Shown piece by piece: positions 7,991 through 15,644 of a stretch of 29,384 nt of DNA. The translations under genes were made by a program, and so were the position numbers. The notes beneath the pieces were generated by a model that worked only from the letters and a program-made list of their open reading frames with translations, had not been told where the DNA came from and ran no database searches. Source of the stretch: CAZEHJ01 sp964512485 (lineage in GTDB: Bacteria > Bacteroidota > Rhodothermia > Rhodothermales > UBA10348); assembly GCA_964512485.1 (NCBI GenBank), contig CAZEHJ010000044.1, positions 1 through 29,384 of the forward strand, written 5' to 3'. How positions within the stretch are numbered: position 1 is the first letter of the stretch; the number at the start of each line of letters is the position of its first letter.

Positions 7991-9016
7991 ATGAAAATGC
8001 ATTACGATGCCGATCTGGGCCTCATTCAAAACAAAAAAGTAGCCGTGATCGGCTACGGAAGTCAGGGGCATGCGCATTCCTTGAATCTTTCTGAAAGTGG
8101 AGTCCAGGTCGTCGTGGGATTGCGCCCCGGATCGAACAACGAGGAGGAAGTTCGCTCAAAAGGCTTGCAGGTGATGTCGGTTTCCGATGCAGCTGCCTGG
8201 GCTGATGTTGTGATGATCCTGATTCCAGATCAGCATCAGAAACGTGTGTACGAAGCAGATATCAAGCAGCACATGACGCCCGGAAAGGCACTCGCTTTCG
8301 GCCACGGATTCAACGTTCATTACGGTCAGGTTGAGCCACCTGAGGGAGTCGATGTGTTCATGGTGGCACCGAAGTCTCCGGGACACCTCGTCCGCCGGAC
8401 GTTCGAAAATGGACGCGGAGTGCCGTGCCTTGTTGCGGTCGCGCAGGATGCAACGGGAAATGCCATGGATCTGGCCTTGAGCTGGGCCAAGGGAATAGGT
8501 GGCATGAGAGCCGGAGTCATTGAAACCAATTTCAAGGACGAAACTGAAACTGATCTCTTCGGAGAACAGGCAGTTCTTTGCGGTGGAAGCGAGGCTTTGA
8601 TCAAGGCAGGTTTTGAAACGCTGGTTGAAGCCGGGTATGATCCGGAGCTGGCCTATTTCGAATGCCTCCATGAGCTCAAGCTCATCGTTGACCTCTATTA
8701 CGAGGGTGGTCTTGAGGCGATGAACAAATCTGTTTCTGACACGGCCGAATACGGTGGGTATTCACGAGGTACGCGTGTAATAACTGAAACGGTGAAAGCG
8801 GAAATGAAAAAGATTCTCGAAGAGGTCCAGAGCGGCGCATTCGCGCGTGAGTGGATTGCCGAGTGTGATGCTGGCTGGCCGAACATGTCGGAGCTACGCA
8901 GCAAGTCCGTTAATCATCCCATGGAATCGGTCGGCAAGAAACTGCGCAAAATGATGTCGTGGCTTCGTTCCTCCCACGAAGAATCCGAGCCGGCAACAGC
9001 GCCAACGCAGGACTGA
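7991..9016 (+). CDS. ilvC: Ketol-acid reductoisomerase (class I)
   Basis: Mg2+ and NAD(P)H-dependent isomerisation and reduction of acetolactate or acetohydroxybutyrate. At 341 aa it is the short class I form. The Rossmann motif is VIGYGSQGHAHSLNLSESG, followed by the cofactor-specificity loop GLRPGSNNEEEV. Also visible: MVAPKSPGHLVRRTF, the metal-binding ETDLFGEQAVLCGG, and ECLHELKLIVDLYYEGGL with further acidic ligands. The C-terminal tail after MMSWLRS is polar and not conserved. It lies between ilvN and leuB, 29 nt before leuB. Confidence 0.96.
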   Translation: MKMHYDADLGLIQNKKVAVIGYGSQGHAHSLNLSESGVQVVVGLRPGSNNEEEVRSKGLQVMSVSDAAAWADVVMILIPDQHQKRVYEADIKQHMTPGKALAFGHGFNVHYGQVEPPEGVDVFMVAPKSPGHLVRRTFENGRGVPCLVAVAQDATGNAMDLALSWAKGIGGMRAGVIETNFKDETETDLFGEQAVLCGGSEALIKAGFETLVEAGYDPELAYFECLHELKLIVDLYYEGGLEAMNKSVSDTAEYGGYSRGTRVITETVKAEMKKILEEVQSGAFAREWIAECDAGWPNMSELRSKSVNHPMESVGKKLRKMMSWLRSSHEESEPATAPTQD

Positions 9017-9045
9017 TCGTCTAGCGGCAACGATACCATCCTCTA

Positions 9046-10143
9046 ATGAGTGATTCATACCACATTATTGAGCTTCATGGCGATGGAATTGGGCCTGAGG
9101 TGATCGGGTCTGCGCGACGCGTCATGGAAGCGGTGGCTGAGCGACATGGAATTTCCCTGTCGTTTCAGGAGATGGAAATCGGAGGTGTCTCGATTGATCG
9201 ATGTGGCGAGCCATTGAGCGAAGCCACACTCGCTGCCTGTGCGGCAGATTCCACAGACGGAGTATTTCTCGGTGCGATTGGAGGGCCCACATGGGACCAT
9301 TTGAAAGGTAATCATCGTCCTGAGGCGGGTCTACTTCAACTCAGAGCTGGTCTGGACGTATTCGCAAACCTTCGTCCGGTCGCCGTCTCTGAATCACTGG
9401 CTCACCTTTCGGTACTACCAGAAGAAAAGGTGGCCGGAACGGATTTGCTGGTCGTGCGCGAGCTCACGGGCGGTATCTACTTTGGCAGGCCGCGTGAGCG
9501 CTCTGAGAAACGAGCATTGGACACAATGGTCTACTCCGTCGAGGAAATTGACCGAATCGTACGGGTGGCCTTTGAGTGGGCCCGGAAGAGAAGAGGAAAA
9601 GTCACCTCGGTTGACAAAGCCAACGTTCTGGCGGTCTCCGAACTCTGGCGCGAACGGGTCAAGGATATTGCCGCTTCCGAAAATCCTGACATAGAGCTCA
9701 ATCATCTATACGTGGACAATGCCGCGATGCAACTGGTTCTGGATCCGCGTCAGTTCGATGTGATCCTGACCGGGAATCTGTTTGGAGATATTCTCTCCGA
9801 CCTTTCTTCGACACTTGCCGGATCCCTCGGATTATTACCATCGGCATCCGTGGGTGGAAGCAGAGCGCTGTTCGAACCTGTCCACGGAAGTGCCCCTGAT
9901 ATCGCGGGCAAGGACATCGCCAACCCATCGGCCGCCATTTTGAGCGGAGCGATGATGTTTGATTCATGGCAGGAGACTGCCGCCGCTACCGACATCCGAA
10001 ACGCTGTGGCCCAGACTCTGGCCGACGGAATATTCACCGCTGACCTCGTGCGTGGTTCAACTGACAGCGCAGGGACAGAGGAATTTACCAACCACATACT
10101 GGCCTGTCTTGCCCGACGGGTCTCACCATCAACCGTAAGCTGA
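9046..10143 (+). CDS. leuB: 3-isopropylmalate dehydrogenase
   Basis: Oxidative decarboxylation of 3-isopropylmalate to the leucine 2-keto acid. It has 365 aa and belongs to the isocitrate/isopropylmalate dehydrogenase family. Evidence: HGDGIGPEVIGSARRVMEA at the N-terminus; LLVVRELTGGIYFGRPRER, the substrate-recognition segment typical of LeuB; the metal-binding NLFGDILSDLSSTLAGSLG; and the NAD-binding FEPVHGSAPDIAGKDIANP. The start at 9046 gives a normal N-terminus. leuA starts 2 nt after the stop, suggesting translational coupling. Confidence 0.96.
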   Translation: MSDSYHIIELHGDGIGPEVIGSARRVMEAVAERHGISLSFQEMEIGGVSIDRCGEPLSEATLAACAADSTDGVFLGAIGGPTWDHLKGNHRPEAGLLQLRAGLDVFANLRPVAVSESLAHLSVLPEEKVAGTDLLVVRELTGGIYFGRPRERSEKRALDTMVYSVEEIDRIVRVAFEWARKRRGKVTSVDKANVLAVSELWRERVKDIAASENPDIELNHLYVDNAAMQLVLDPRQFDVILTGNLFGDILSDLSSTLAGSLGLLPSASVGGSRALFEPVHGSAPDIAGKDIANPSAAILSGAMMFDSWQETAAATDIRNAVAQTLADGIFTADLVRGSTDSAGTEEFTNHILACLARRVSPSTVS

Positions 10144-10145
10144 CC

Positions 10146-11756
10146 ATGGCTACAGAACGAATAATAATTTTCGATACGACTCTGCGAGACGGAGAACAGG
10201 CCCCGGGAGCGTCCATGACAATTCCGGAAAAGATTCAGATTGCGCATCAGCTGGCTCGACTCGGCGTGGATGTCATTGAAGCGGGATTCCCCATATCCTC
10301 TCCGGCTCAGGCCGAGGCCGTCAGACGCATCGCCCAAGAAGTGAGTGGTCCAACAATATGTGGTCTGGCCCGGGCTAAACCCGGCGATATCGAAGCCGCA
10401 GGATTGGCTCTGAAGGATGGTAAAAACACCAGAATCCACACCTTCATTGCGACCAGCGACATTCATCTGAACAGCAAGTTCGCCGATGATCGATACGGGA
10501 AAACGCTGGCCGACAAGCGCACGACCGTTCAGGAGATGGCCGTTGATGCCGTAACACTGGCCCGAACCTACACCGACGACGTCGAATTCAGCGCTGAAGA
10601 CGCAGGTCGTACGGAGCTGCCGTACCTGTGTGAAATCGTCAAGGCAGTTATTGCAGCCGGAGCCACGACCATAAACCTTCCGGACACGACCGGATACTGT
10701 ATTTCGGATGAGTATTCGGCACTCATCAAAAGTGTGATGGATTGCTGCGAGTCAGATGACGTCATCTTTTCGACACACTGCCATGATGATCTCGGCCTGG
10801 CCGTAGCGAACTCTCTGGCCGGAGTTCAGGCGGGCGCGCGTCAGATCGAGTGCACGATCAACGGTATTGGAGAGCGTGCAGGAAATGCGTCGTTGGAAGA
10901 AGTCGCGATGGCCCTTTCGGTTCGCGAAGGACATTTTGATCTGAGTACCGGCATCAATTCCCGTTTGTTGTCACAGACGTCAAAGATGGTTTCTACGTTC
11001 ACCGGGTTCGTGGTGCAACCCAATAAGGCGATTGTGGGACGAAATGCTTTCAGTCACGAAGCCGGTATTCATCAGGATGGCGTTTTGAAGGCCCGAGAGA
11101 CATACGAAATCATGCGAGCCGAAGATGTAGGGCAGGATGCGCAAGCTATTCGCCTCGGACGACATTCGGGTCGGCATGGCCTTTTCAATCGCATGGAGGC
11201 GCTTGGTATCAAGATCTCCGCAGAGGAAAAACCTCAGATTTACGCCAATTTCGTCAAACTCGCGGATCGAAAAAAGGAAATTAATGATGTCGACCTGTAC
11301 AGCCTGGTACACGAACATCAACACATCATGAACAACCCCCACTATAAGCTGGAGCACTTCCATGTGGCGGTGGGGACGGACAAACAACCGGAAGCCACGG
11401 TTCGGATCAGACACGTCCGCGCAGACACGGTTGTTGAAAAATCGGCTACCGGCGATGGCCCGATCGATTCTCTGTACCGCGCTGTGGATCACGCAGTCAA
11501 TGAGGGGCACGATCTGGTCAACTACAATATCCGGTCCATATCCGAAGGTGCTGACGCATTTGGCGAAGTAAGCGTCCTGATCAGCTTTGGCGGGCCGTGT
11601 TTCGCCGGAAAAGCCAGCAGCACGGACGTCATTCATGCTTCAGCCGAAGCTTACATGAATGCCCTGAATAGTCTCGCTGCCCATCGGGCCGACGAGGAGT
11701 CCATTCAGTTCGTCAATACCGGCATTATGCAGGCATTCGACAGCGGCAGCGCCTGA
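10146..11756 (+). CDS. leuA: 2-isopropylmalate synthase
   Basis: First committed leucine step: acetyl-CoA plus 2-oxoisovalerate to 2-isopropylmalate. It has 536 aa, full length. The catalytic TIM barrel starts with FDTTLRDGEQAPGASM and contains the metal-binding THCHDDLGLAVANS and the GIGERAGNASLEEV motif. The linker carries GRNAFSHEAGIHQDGVLK. The C-terminal part, from about residue 390, is the LeuA allosteric domain that usually mediates leucine feedback, so control is expected at enzyme level as well as through the upstream leader. A citramalate synthase is a less likely alternative given the leuB/leuC/leuD context. A 58-nt gap to leuC follows. Confidence 0.95.
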   Translation: MATERIIIFDTTLRDGEQAPGASMTIPEKIQIAHQLARLGVDVIEAGFPISSPAQAEAVRRIAQEVSGPTICGLARAKPGDIEAAGLALKDGKNTRIHTFIATSDIHLNSKFADDRYGKTLADKRTTVQEMAVDAVTLARTYTDDVEFSAEDAGRTELPYLCEIVKAVIAAGATTINLPDTTGYCISDEYSALIKSVMDCCESDDVIFSTHCHDDLGLAVANSLAGVQAGARQIECTINGIGERAGNASLEEVAMALSVREGHFDLSTGINSRLLSQTSKMVSTFTGFVVQPNKAIVGRNAFSHEAGIHQDGVLKARETYEIMRAEDVGQDAQAIRLGRHSGRHGLFNRMEALGIKISAEEKPQIYANFVKLADRKKEINDVDLYSLVHEHQHIMNNPHYKLEHFHVAVGTDKQPEATVRIRHVRADTVVEKSATGDGPIDSLYRAVDHAVNEGHDLVNYNIRSISEGADAFGEVSVLISFGGPCFAGKASSTDVIHASAEAYMNALNSLAAHRADEESIQFVNTGIMQAFDSGSA

Positions 11757-11814
11757 TATGACTCGACTACCACGCGGCATCAGTTGCCGCAACTACTTCG
11801 CCTGAAACTGCAGT

Positions 11815-13113
11815 ATGGGACAAACAATAACTCAGAAGATCCTGGCTCGAAACGCGGGTCGTGAACGAATTTCGCCCGGCGAAAATATATGGGTCGATGT
11901 AGACATCCTCATGACTCACGATGTCTGCGGACCGCCGACGTTTGACATTTTTGAGCGGGAATTCGGCGAGAATGCGCGGGTGTGGGATAAGGACAAACTG
12001 GTGATCATGCCCGATCACTACATTTTTACTGAAGACCCGCACGCCATGCGCAACATAGAGTTGCTGCGTGCCTTCGCTGCCGAGCACGATCTTCCACATT
12101 ATTTCGATGTCGGCACTTCCCGGTACAAGGGTGTATGCCACGTGGCGTTGGCTGAAGAAGGATTCAATCGACCAGGTAACGTGCTGTTTGGTACGGACAG
12201 TCATACATGTACCTCAGGTGCGTTCGGGCTTTTTTCAACAGGCGTCGGCAACACAGACGCAGCTCTGATCATGGGTACCGGCAAAATATGGGTCAAAGTG
12301 CCGGAGACGATGCGCTTCGTTTTCGAAGGAGAACTGCCTCCGTATTTGATGGCCAAAGATCTGATTCTCTCTGTGATCGGAGATATTGGATTTGAAGGCG
12401 GAACGTACCGCACGCTCGAATTCGACGGGCAGGCCGTGTTCGATCTGTCCATGGAGGAGCGTATGACGCTGACAAACATGGCGATTGAGGCCGGCGGCAA
12501 GAACGGCATCATCGCACCGGACGAAAAGACCTTCGAGTATGTAAGGGCGCGCACGGACCACGCATTCGATCCATTGTATTCTGATACCGATGCTGTATAC
12601 CATTCAGAGAGGGTGTACGATGTCTCGACGATGGAGCCAGTTGTCGCGAAGCCACATCGCCCCGACAATCGGGCGACGGTGTCAGAAGTAGCGGGCGTGA
12701 AGCTCGACAAGGCCTACATCGGGAGCTGCACCGGTGGCAAGTATGAGGATTTTCTGGCCGCAGCAAGGATCCTGGAAGGAGAGGAGGTCCGGGTCGACAC
12801 CTACGTCGTACCGGCCAGCACGGAAGTCTCCAGACAGCTTCGCGAAAGTACCCTCAATGGCAAGACACTGTGGCAGGTGTTTATTGATGCGGGCTGCAAA
12901 ATGGGACATGCATCGTGTGGCGCCTGTCTTGGGGGCCCGATCGACACGTTCGGGCGCTCGGTCGGAGAGGAAATCGTCATTTCGACGACCAACCGTAATT
13001 TTCCAGGCCGAATGGGTTCCAAACTCGCTTCAGTGTATCTGGCATCACCGCTGACGGTTGCCGCTTCTGCCATTCACGGCGTAATTACCGATCCGCGTGA
13101 GGTACTCGTATGA
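11815..13113 (+). CDS. leuC: 3-isopropylmalate dehydratase, large subunit (LeuC2/HacA type)
   Basis: With LeuD it isomerises 2- to 3-isopropylmalate. It has 432 aa, closer to the short archaeal/thermophile-type LeuC (about 420 aa) than to the enterobacterial 466-aa form. Aconitase-family marks: DVDILMTHDVCGPPT, IMPDHYIFTED, GTDSHTCTSGAFG, and three cysteines for the 4Fe-4S cluster at Cys305 (GSCTGGKYEDF), Cys368 and Cys371 (ASCGACLGG). Homoaconitase activity cannot be excluded from sequence, but the leucine operon context supports isopropylmalate. Its stop overlaps the leuD start by 4 nt (ATGA). Confidence 0.94.
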   Translation: MGQTITQKILARNAGRERISPGENIWVDVDILMTHDVCGPPTFDIFEREFGENARVWDKDKLVIMPDHYIFTEDPHAMRNIELLRAFAAEHDLPHYFDVGTSRYKGVCHVALAEEGFNRPGNVLFGTDSHTCTSGAFGLFSTGVGNTDAALIMGTGKIWVKVPETMRFVFEGELPPYLMAKDLILSVIGDIGFEGGTYRTLEFDGQAVFDLSMEERMTLTNMAIEAGGKNGIIAPDEKTFEYVRARTDHAFDPLYSDTDAVYHSERVYDVSTMEPVVAKPHRPDNRATVSEVAGVKLDKAYIGSCTGGKYEDFLAAARILEGEEVRVDTYVVPASTEVSRQLRESTLNGKTLWQVFIDAGCKMGHASCGACLGGPIDTFGRSVGEEIVISTTNRNFPGRMGSKLASVYLASPLTVAASAIHGVITDPREVLV

Positions 13114-13670
13114 AGGAGATTATCGAAGGCAAGGCATATGTAGTTGGCGACTCCATTGACACGGACCAGATCATTCCAGCCGCGCACCTTGTCTACAGCA
13201 TGACGGTACCCGAAGAGCGCCAGATGTACGGACGTTACGCACTGAGCGGTCTCCCGGAATCGGATCAAGGCCTCCCCGAGGGCGGCACTCCGTTCACTTC
13301 GGAGGACTCCTTCGTGAGCGAATTCAAGGTGGTCATTGCGGGAGGCAATTTCGGCTGTGGGTCGTCCCGCGAGCATGCCCCATTTTCCATGATGGTCGCT
13401 GGGGCCGAAGCAGTTATCGCTGAATCGTATGCGCGGATCTTCTATCGGAACGCCGTCGATGGAGGGTTTATCGTTCCCTTCGAATCGCGTATTCGGCTGG
13501 TTGATGAAATCAGGACGGGAGATGAACTGAGACTGGAAACTGGAACAGGTGTCCTGACGAACAAGACTTCCGGAAAGGAATATTTGCTCAACCCTCTGGG
13601 CGATGTAGCTGACATTCTGGCCGCGGGAAACGTGTTCGAATATGCGCGGCGAGCAGGGTTGATGGACTGA
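13110..13670 (+). CDS. leuD: 3-isopropylmalate dehydratase, small subunit
   Basis: Swivel-domain partner of LeuC. It has 186 aa. GDSIDTDQIIPAAHL at the N-terminus and the loop GGNFGCGSSREHAPFSMMVAGAEAV are diagnostic, followed by ESYARIFYRNAVDGGF. The 4-nt ATGA overlap with leuC indicates coupled translation of the two subunits. It is the last recognisable gene of the BCAA operon. Downstream, GACTG (13665-13669) and CAGTC (13677-13681) form a 5-bp stem without a T-tract, so no convincing terminator is visible before the regulator gene. Confidence 0.95.
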   Translation: MKEIIEGKAYVVGDSIDTDQIIPAAHLVYSMTVPEERQMYGRYALSGLPESDQGLPEGGTPFTSEDSFVSEFKVVIAGGNFGCGSSREHAPFSMMVAGAEAVIAESYARIFYRNAVDGGFIVPFESRIRLVDEIRTGDELRLETGTGVLTNKTSGKEYLLNPLGDVADILAAGNVFEYARRAGLMD

Positions 13671-13770
13671 ATAAAACAGTCTGCAGATTTACCGGAATTG
13701 CACTGGCACAGTTCGCGTTGATCATATATTTTAGTATTGACCCTCCCACTGTTGAACTTCAATGCTCTAG

Positions 13771-14106
13771 ATGCCTCCAGCAAAACAACTTTCCCGCGCC
13801 GACGAGATTCTGATGCTCTGTATCCTGGTTCTGGATGACGATGCGTACAGCACCACGATTCGAGGGGAGCTGGCCAGAAGGGCGAAGAAAAAAATTACTG
13901 TGGGAAGTCTTTGGGTGTCGCTGGATCAGCTTGCAGACCGGGGATACATCCGCAAGAAAGCCGCCAAGAATGAACACCGTCATGGAGGCCGTCCGAGGAT
14001 CTATTATCGCCTCACGCCACGTGGAGTTCGTGCTCTTGAGCGTGCTCGGGAATACCAGAAGGCCCTCTGGAAAGGAGTACCTGAACTCGATTCTTATACG
14101 CCATAG
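13771..14106 (+). CDS. PadR-type winged-helix transcriptional regulator
   Basis: Small DNA-binding protein of 111 aa. The pattern matches the PadR N-terminal domain: an opening helix (ADEILMLCILVLDDDAYSTTIRGEL), a recognition segment ITVGSLWVSLDQLADRGYI, and the beta-wing GGRPRIYYRLTPRGVRALERA. No C-terminal effector domain is present. In Bacteroidota and related phyla such short PadR proteins usually sit next to ABC-type permease genes; here it stands alone between the leucine and arginine operons. It ends about 70 bp before the inferred arg promoter, so it could be transcribed from the leu operon or from its own AT-rich upstream region (13671-13770). A role in arginine control is possible but unsupported. 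Confidence 0.85.
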   Translation: MPPAKQLSRADEILMLCILVLDDDAYSTTIRGELARRAKKKITVGSLWVSLDQLADRGYIRKKAAKNEHRHGGRPRIYYRLTPRGVRALERAREYQKALWKGVPELDSYTP

Positions 14107-14173
14107 CGTTTCCTCGAAGGTTCTGTTGTCTCGCCTTTCAGTGTTCACTGAATCGGAGCGAGCGAAAAAAAAC

Positions 14174-14203
14174 TTGCCCCGTATCGGTATGCTGCCGTAT
14201 ACT
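14174..14203 (+). promoter_or_regulatory. Likely promoter of the arg leader and operon
   Basis: TTGCCC (14174-14179) and TATACT (14198-14203) are 18 bp apart, close to the sigma-70 consensus (TTGACA, TATAAT). Transcription would start near 14210, only about 2 nt before the leader-peptide ATG at 14212, so the leader ORF would be translated from an essentially leaderless mRNA. No Shine-Dalgarno precedes that ATG, which fits. Confidence 0.5.
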
Positions 14204-14211
14204 CGCCGCCC

Positions 14212-14316
14212 ATGACTCTTTATTCGCACACATCGCAGATCTCCCGCCGACTCCGACGACGAGTCCGACGCATCTCCTTTGAGGGATACGGATCAACTGC
14301 GCGTGCAAGGGTGTGA
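14212..14316 (+). CDS. Arginine-rich leader peptide of the arg operon
   Basis: A 34-codon ORF, ATG at 14212, TGA at 14314-14316. The N-terminus reads MTLYSHTSQIS. Residues 12-20 read RRLRRRVRR (seven Arg in nine codons: CGC CGA CTC CGA CGA CGA GTC CGA CGC). Two more Arg codons, CGT and AGG, come at residues 31 and 33. It directly precedes an intrinsic terminator and then argG. Seen: composition, position, terminator. Known: end-product-rich leader peptides govern his, trp, ilv and leu operons by attenuation; bacterial arginine operons are usually controlled by ArgR instead. Inferred: ribosome stalling at the Arg run senses charged tRNA-Arg. The CGA codons, often slowly decoded, may sharpen stalling. 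Too short for a typical gene caller. Confidence 0.78.
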   Translation: MTLYSHTSQISRRLRRRVRRISFEGYGSTARARV

Positions 14317-14386
14317 GATAGATTAAACAGCTTACATCGCCCTGAGGTTCAGCGCCGATCCGTCCCCGGATCGGCGCTTTTTTTTT
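14289..14386 (+). promoter_or_regulatory. Arginine attenuator: antiterminator and terminator alternative pairing
   Basis: CGGATC (14289-14294) and GCGC (14299-14302), both in the distal leader codons, are complementary to GATCCG (14357-14362) and GCGC (14352-14355), the 5' arm of the terminator. They give 6+4 bp with a small internal loop. If a ribosome stalls at Arg codons 12-20 (14245-14271) this segment stays free and can form the antiterminator. If translation reaches the stop at 14314 the ribosome covers part of it, so the terminator forms. A third hairpin, GACTC (14249-14253) with GAGTC (14261-14265), lies inside the Arg codon run. Pairings were found by eye; no energies were computed. 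Confidence 0.6.
14351..14386 (+). terminator. Intrinsic terminator in the arg leader
   Basis: GCGCCGATCCG (14352-14362), loop TCCC, CGGATCGGCGC (14367-14377): a perfect 11-bp GC-rich stem extended by one A-T pair, followed by nine T (14378-14386). It lies 35 nt after the leader-peptide stop and 40 nt before the argG ATG, so it terminates ahead of the operon rather than after a gene. This is the position expected of an attenuator. Confidence 0.93.
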
Positions 14387-14425
14387 GCGCGAAGCTCAAT
14401 CAAGTACGAAGAAACACACAGTTAA

Positions 14426-15640
14426 ATGTCTATAGTAGTTGCGTTCAGTGGAGGATTGGACACATCGTTTTGTGTCCCGTATCTGAAGGAAAAATATGAC
14501 GTTCCGGTTCATACCGTAACGGTGAATACCGGTGGGATGGATGAAGCAGAATGCGCTGCCGTCGAAGCAAGGGCTCTCGAACTGGGGGCAGAGAGTCATC
14601 ATCTGATTGATGCTCGCGAAGCGCTGTTCGAGCGCTCCATCCAATATCTGATTAAGGGCAACGTTCTTCGTGGCGATCTCTACCCGCTTTGTGTCGGCCC
14701 GGACAGGGTCGTTCAGGCGGAAGCGCTCGTGGCGAAAACCAGAGAGCTGGGCGCCGATACAGTAGCTCACGGTTCGACAGGTGCCGGAAATGACCAGATT
14801 CGGTTCGATGTGGCGCTGGGCGTCCTTGGTGATGATCTGACGATTCTCACACCTATCAGGGACGGAAACCTGAGTCGCCAAGAGACCACGGTTTGGTTGA
14901 AGGAACGCGGGTTCGATGTGGACGCCTCAACAACCACGTATTCAATCAATACGGGTCTCTGGGGGACCACCGTGGGCGGCAAAGAAACTCTCGGAACGGA
15001 AAAGCCCCTCCCGCAGGAGGCCTGGCCCACAGCATCGATGACGGACGCACCTTCGGAGGGAATCAAACTGAGAATTGGATTTACAGAAGGGATTCCATCT
15101 TCCATTGACGGAGAGTCTATGGCTCCCGTTGATCTCATTGAATCTCTCAATACGACTGGTGAGACACACGCCATCGGACGGGCTATTCACGTGGGCGATA
15201 CCATTCTCGGAATCAAAGGACGGGTCGGGTTTCAGGCTCCGGCCGCCGCCATTTTAATTCCTGCGCATCGTGAGCTCGAAAAGATCGTTTTGTCGCGGTG
15301 GCAGCAGTACCACAAGGCGCAGTTGGGCGATTTCTATGGAATGATGATGCACGAAGCGCAATACTTCGATCCGGCATTGAGGGATCTCGAAGCACTTTTC
15401 GATTCGTCGCAACGGACGGTTACCGGAGAAATCACTCTGACTTTGTACAAGGGAGGCGTCCACGTTGAAGGCGCGTCCAGTCCATTTTCTCTTTTTAATG
15501 TCAATGTGGCCACCTATGGGGAGGCCAACGAACTGTGGGATGGACGGGATGCCAGGGGTTTCGCGCGCATTCTGGGAGTACAGTCCCTGCTCACGCATCG
15601 TGTCCGGAGCACATCCGGAACGTCCTCAATCACCGAATAA
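14426..15640 (+). CDS. argG: Argininosuccinate synthase
   Basis: ATP-dependent ligation of citrulline and aspartate. It has 404 aa. The ATP-pyrophosphatase loop AFSGGLDTS lies at residues 6-14. Also visible: HGSTGAGNDQIRFDVAL and the citrulline/aspartate-binding region with SINTGLWGTTVGGKET. The sequence is of the Bacteroidota-type ArgG subgroup. It is the first structural gene behind the arginine attenuator. The start at 14426 puts SIVVAFSGGLDTS at the N-terminus as usual. The next ORF begins 4 nt after the stop. Confidence 0.96.
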   Translation: MSIVVAFSGGLDTSFCVPYLKEKYDVPVHTVTVNTGGMDEAECAAVEARALELGAESHHLIDAREALFERSIQYLIKGNVLRGDLYPLCVGPDRVVQAEALVAKTRELGADTVAHGSTGAGNDQIRFDVALGVLGDDLTILTPIRDGNLSRQETTVWLKERGFDVDASTTTYSINTGLWGTTVGGKETLGTEKPLPQEAWPTASMTDAPSEGIKLRIGFTEGIPSSIDGESMAPVDLIESLNTTGETHAIGRAIHVGDTILGIKGRVGFQAPAAAILIPAHRELEKIVLSRWQQYHKAQLGDFYGMMMHEAQYFDPALRDLEALFDSSQRTVTGEITLTLYKGGVHVEGASSPFSLFNVNVATYGEANELWDGRDARGFARILGVQSLLTHRVRSTSGTSSITE

Positions 15641-15644
15641 AGTC

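Noticed and set aside
11758..11805. 15-codon ORF between leuA and leuC as an internal leader
   Set aside because: Its composition (MTRLPRGISCRNYFA) is not leucine-rich and no hairpin with a T-tract follows.
13665..13681. Hairpin after leuD as the operon terminator
   Set aside because: Only a 5-bp stem with a 7-nt A-rich loop and no T-tract.
15465..15644. 60-codon N-terminal extension of the P-loop protein
   Set aside because: It lies wholly over the argG coding region in another frame; the ATG at 15645 fits the 4-nt operon spacing.
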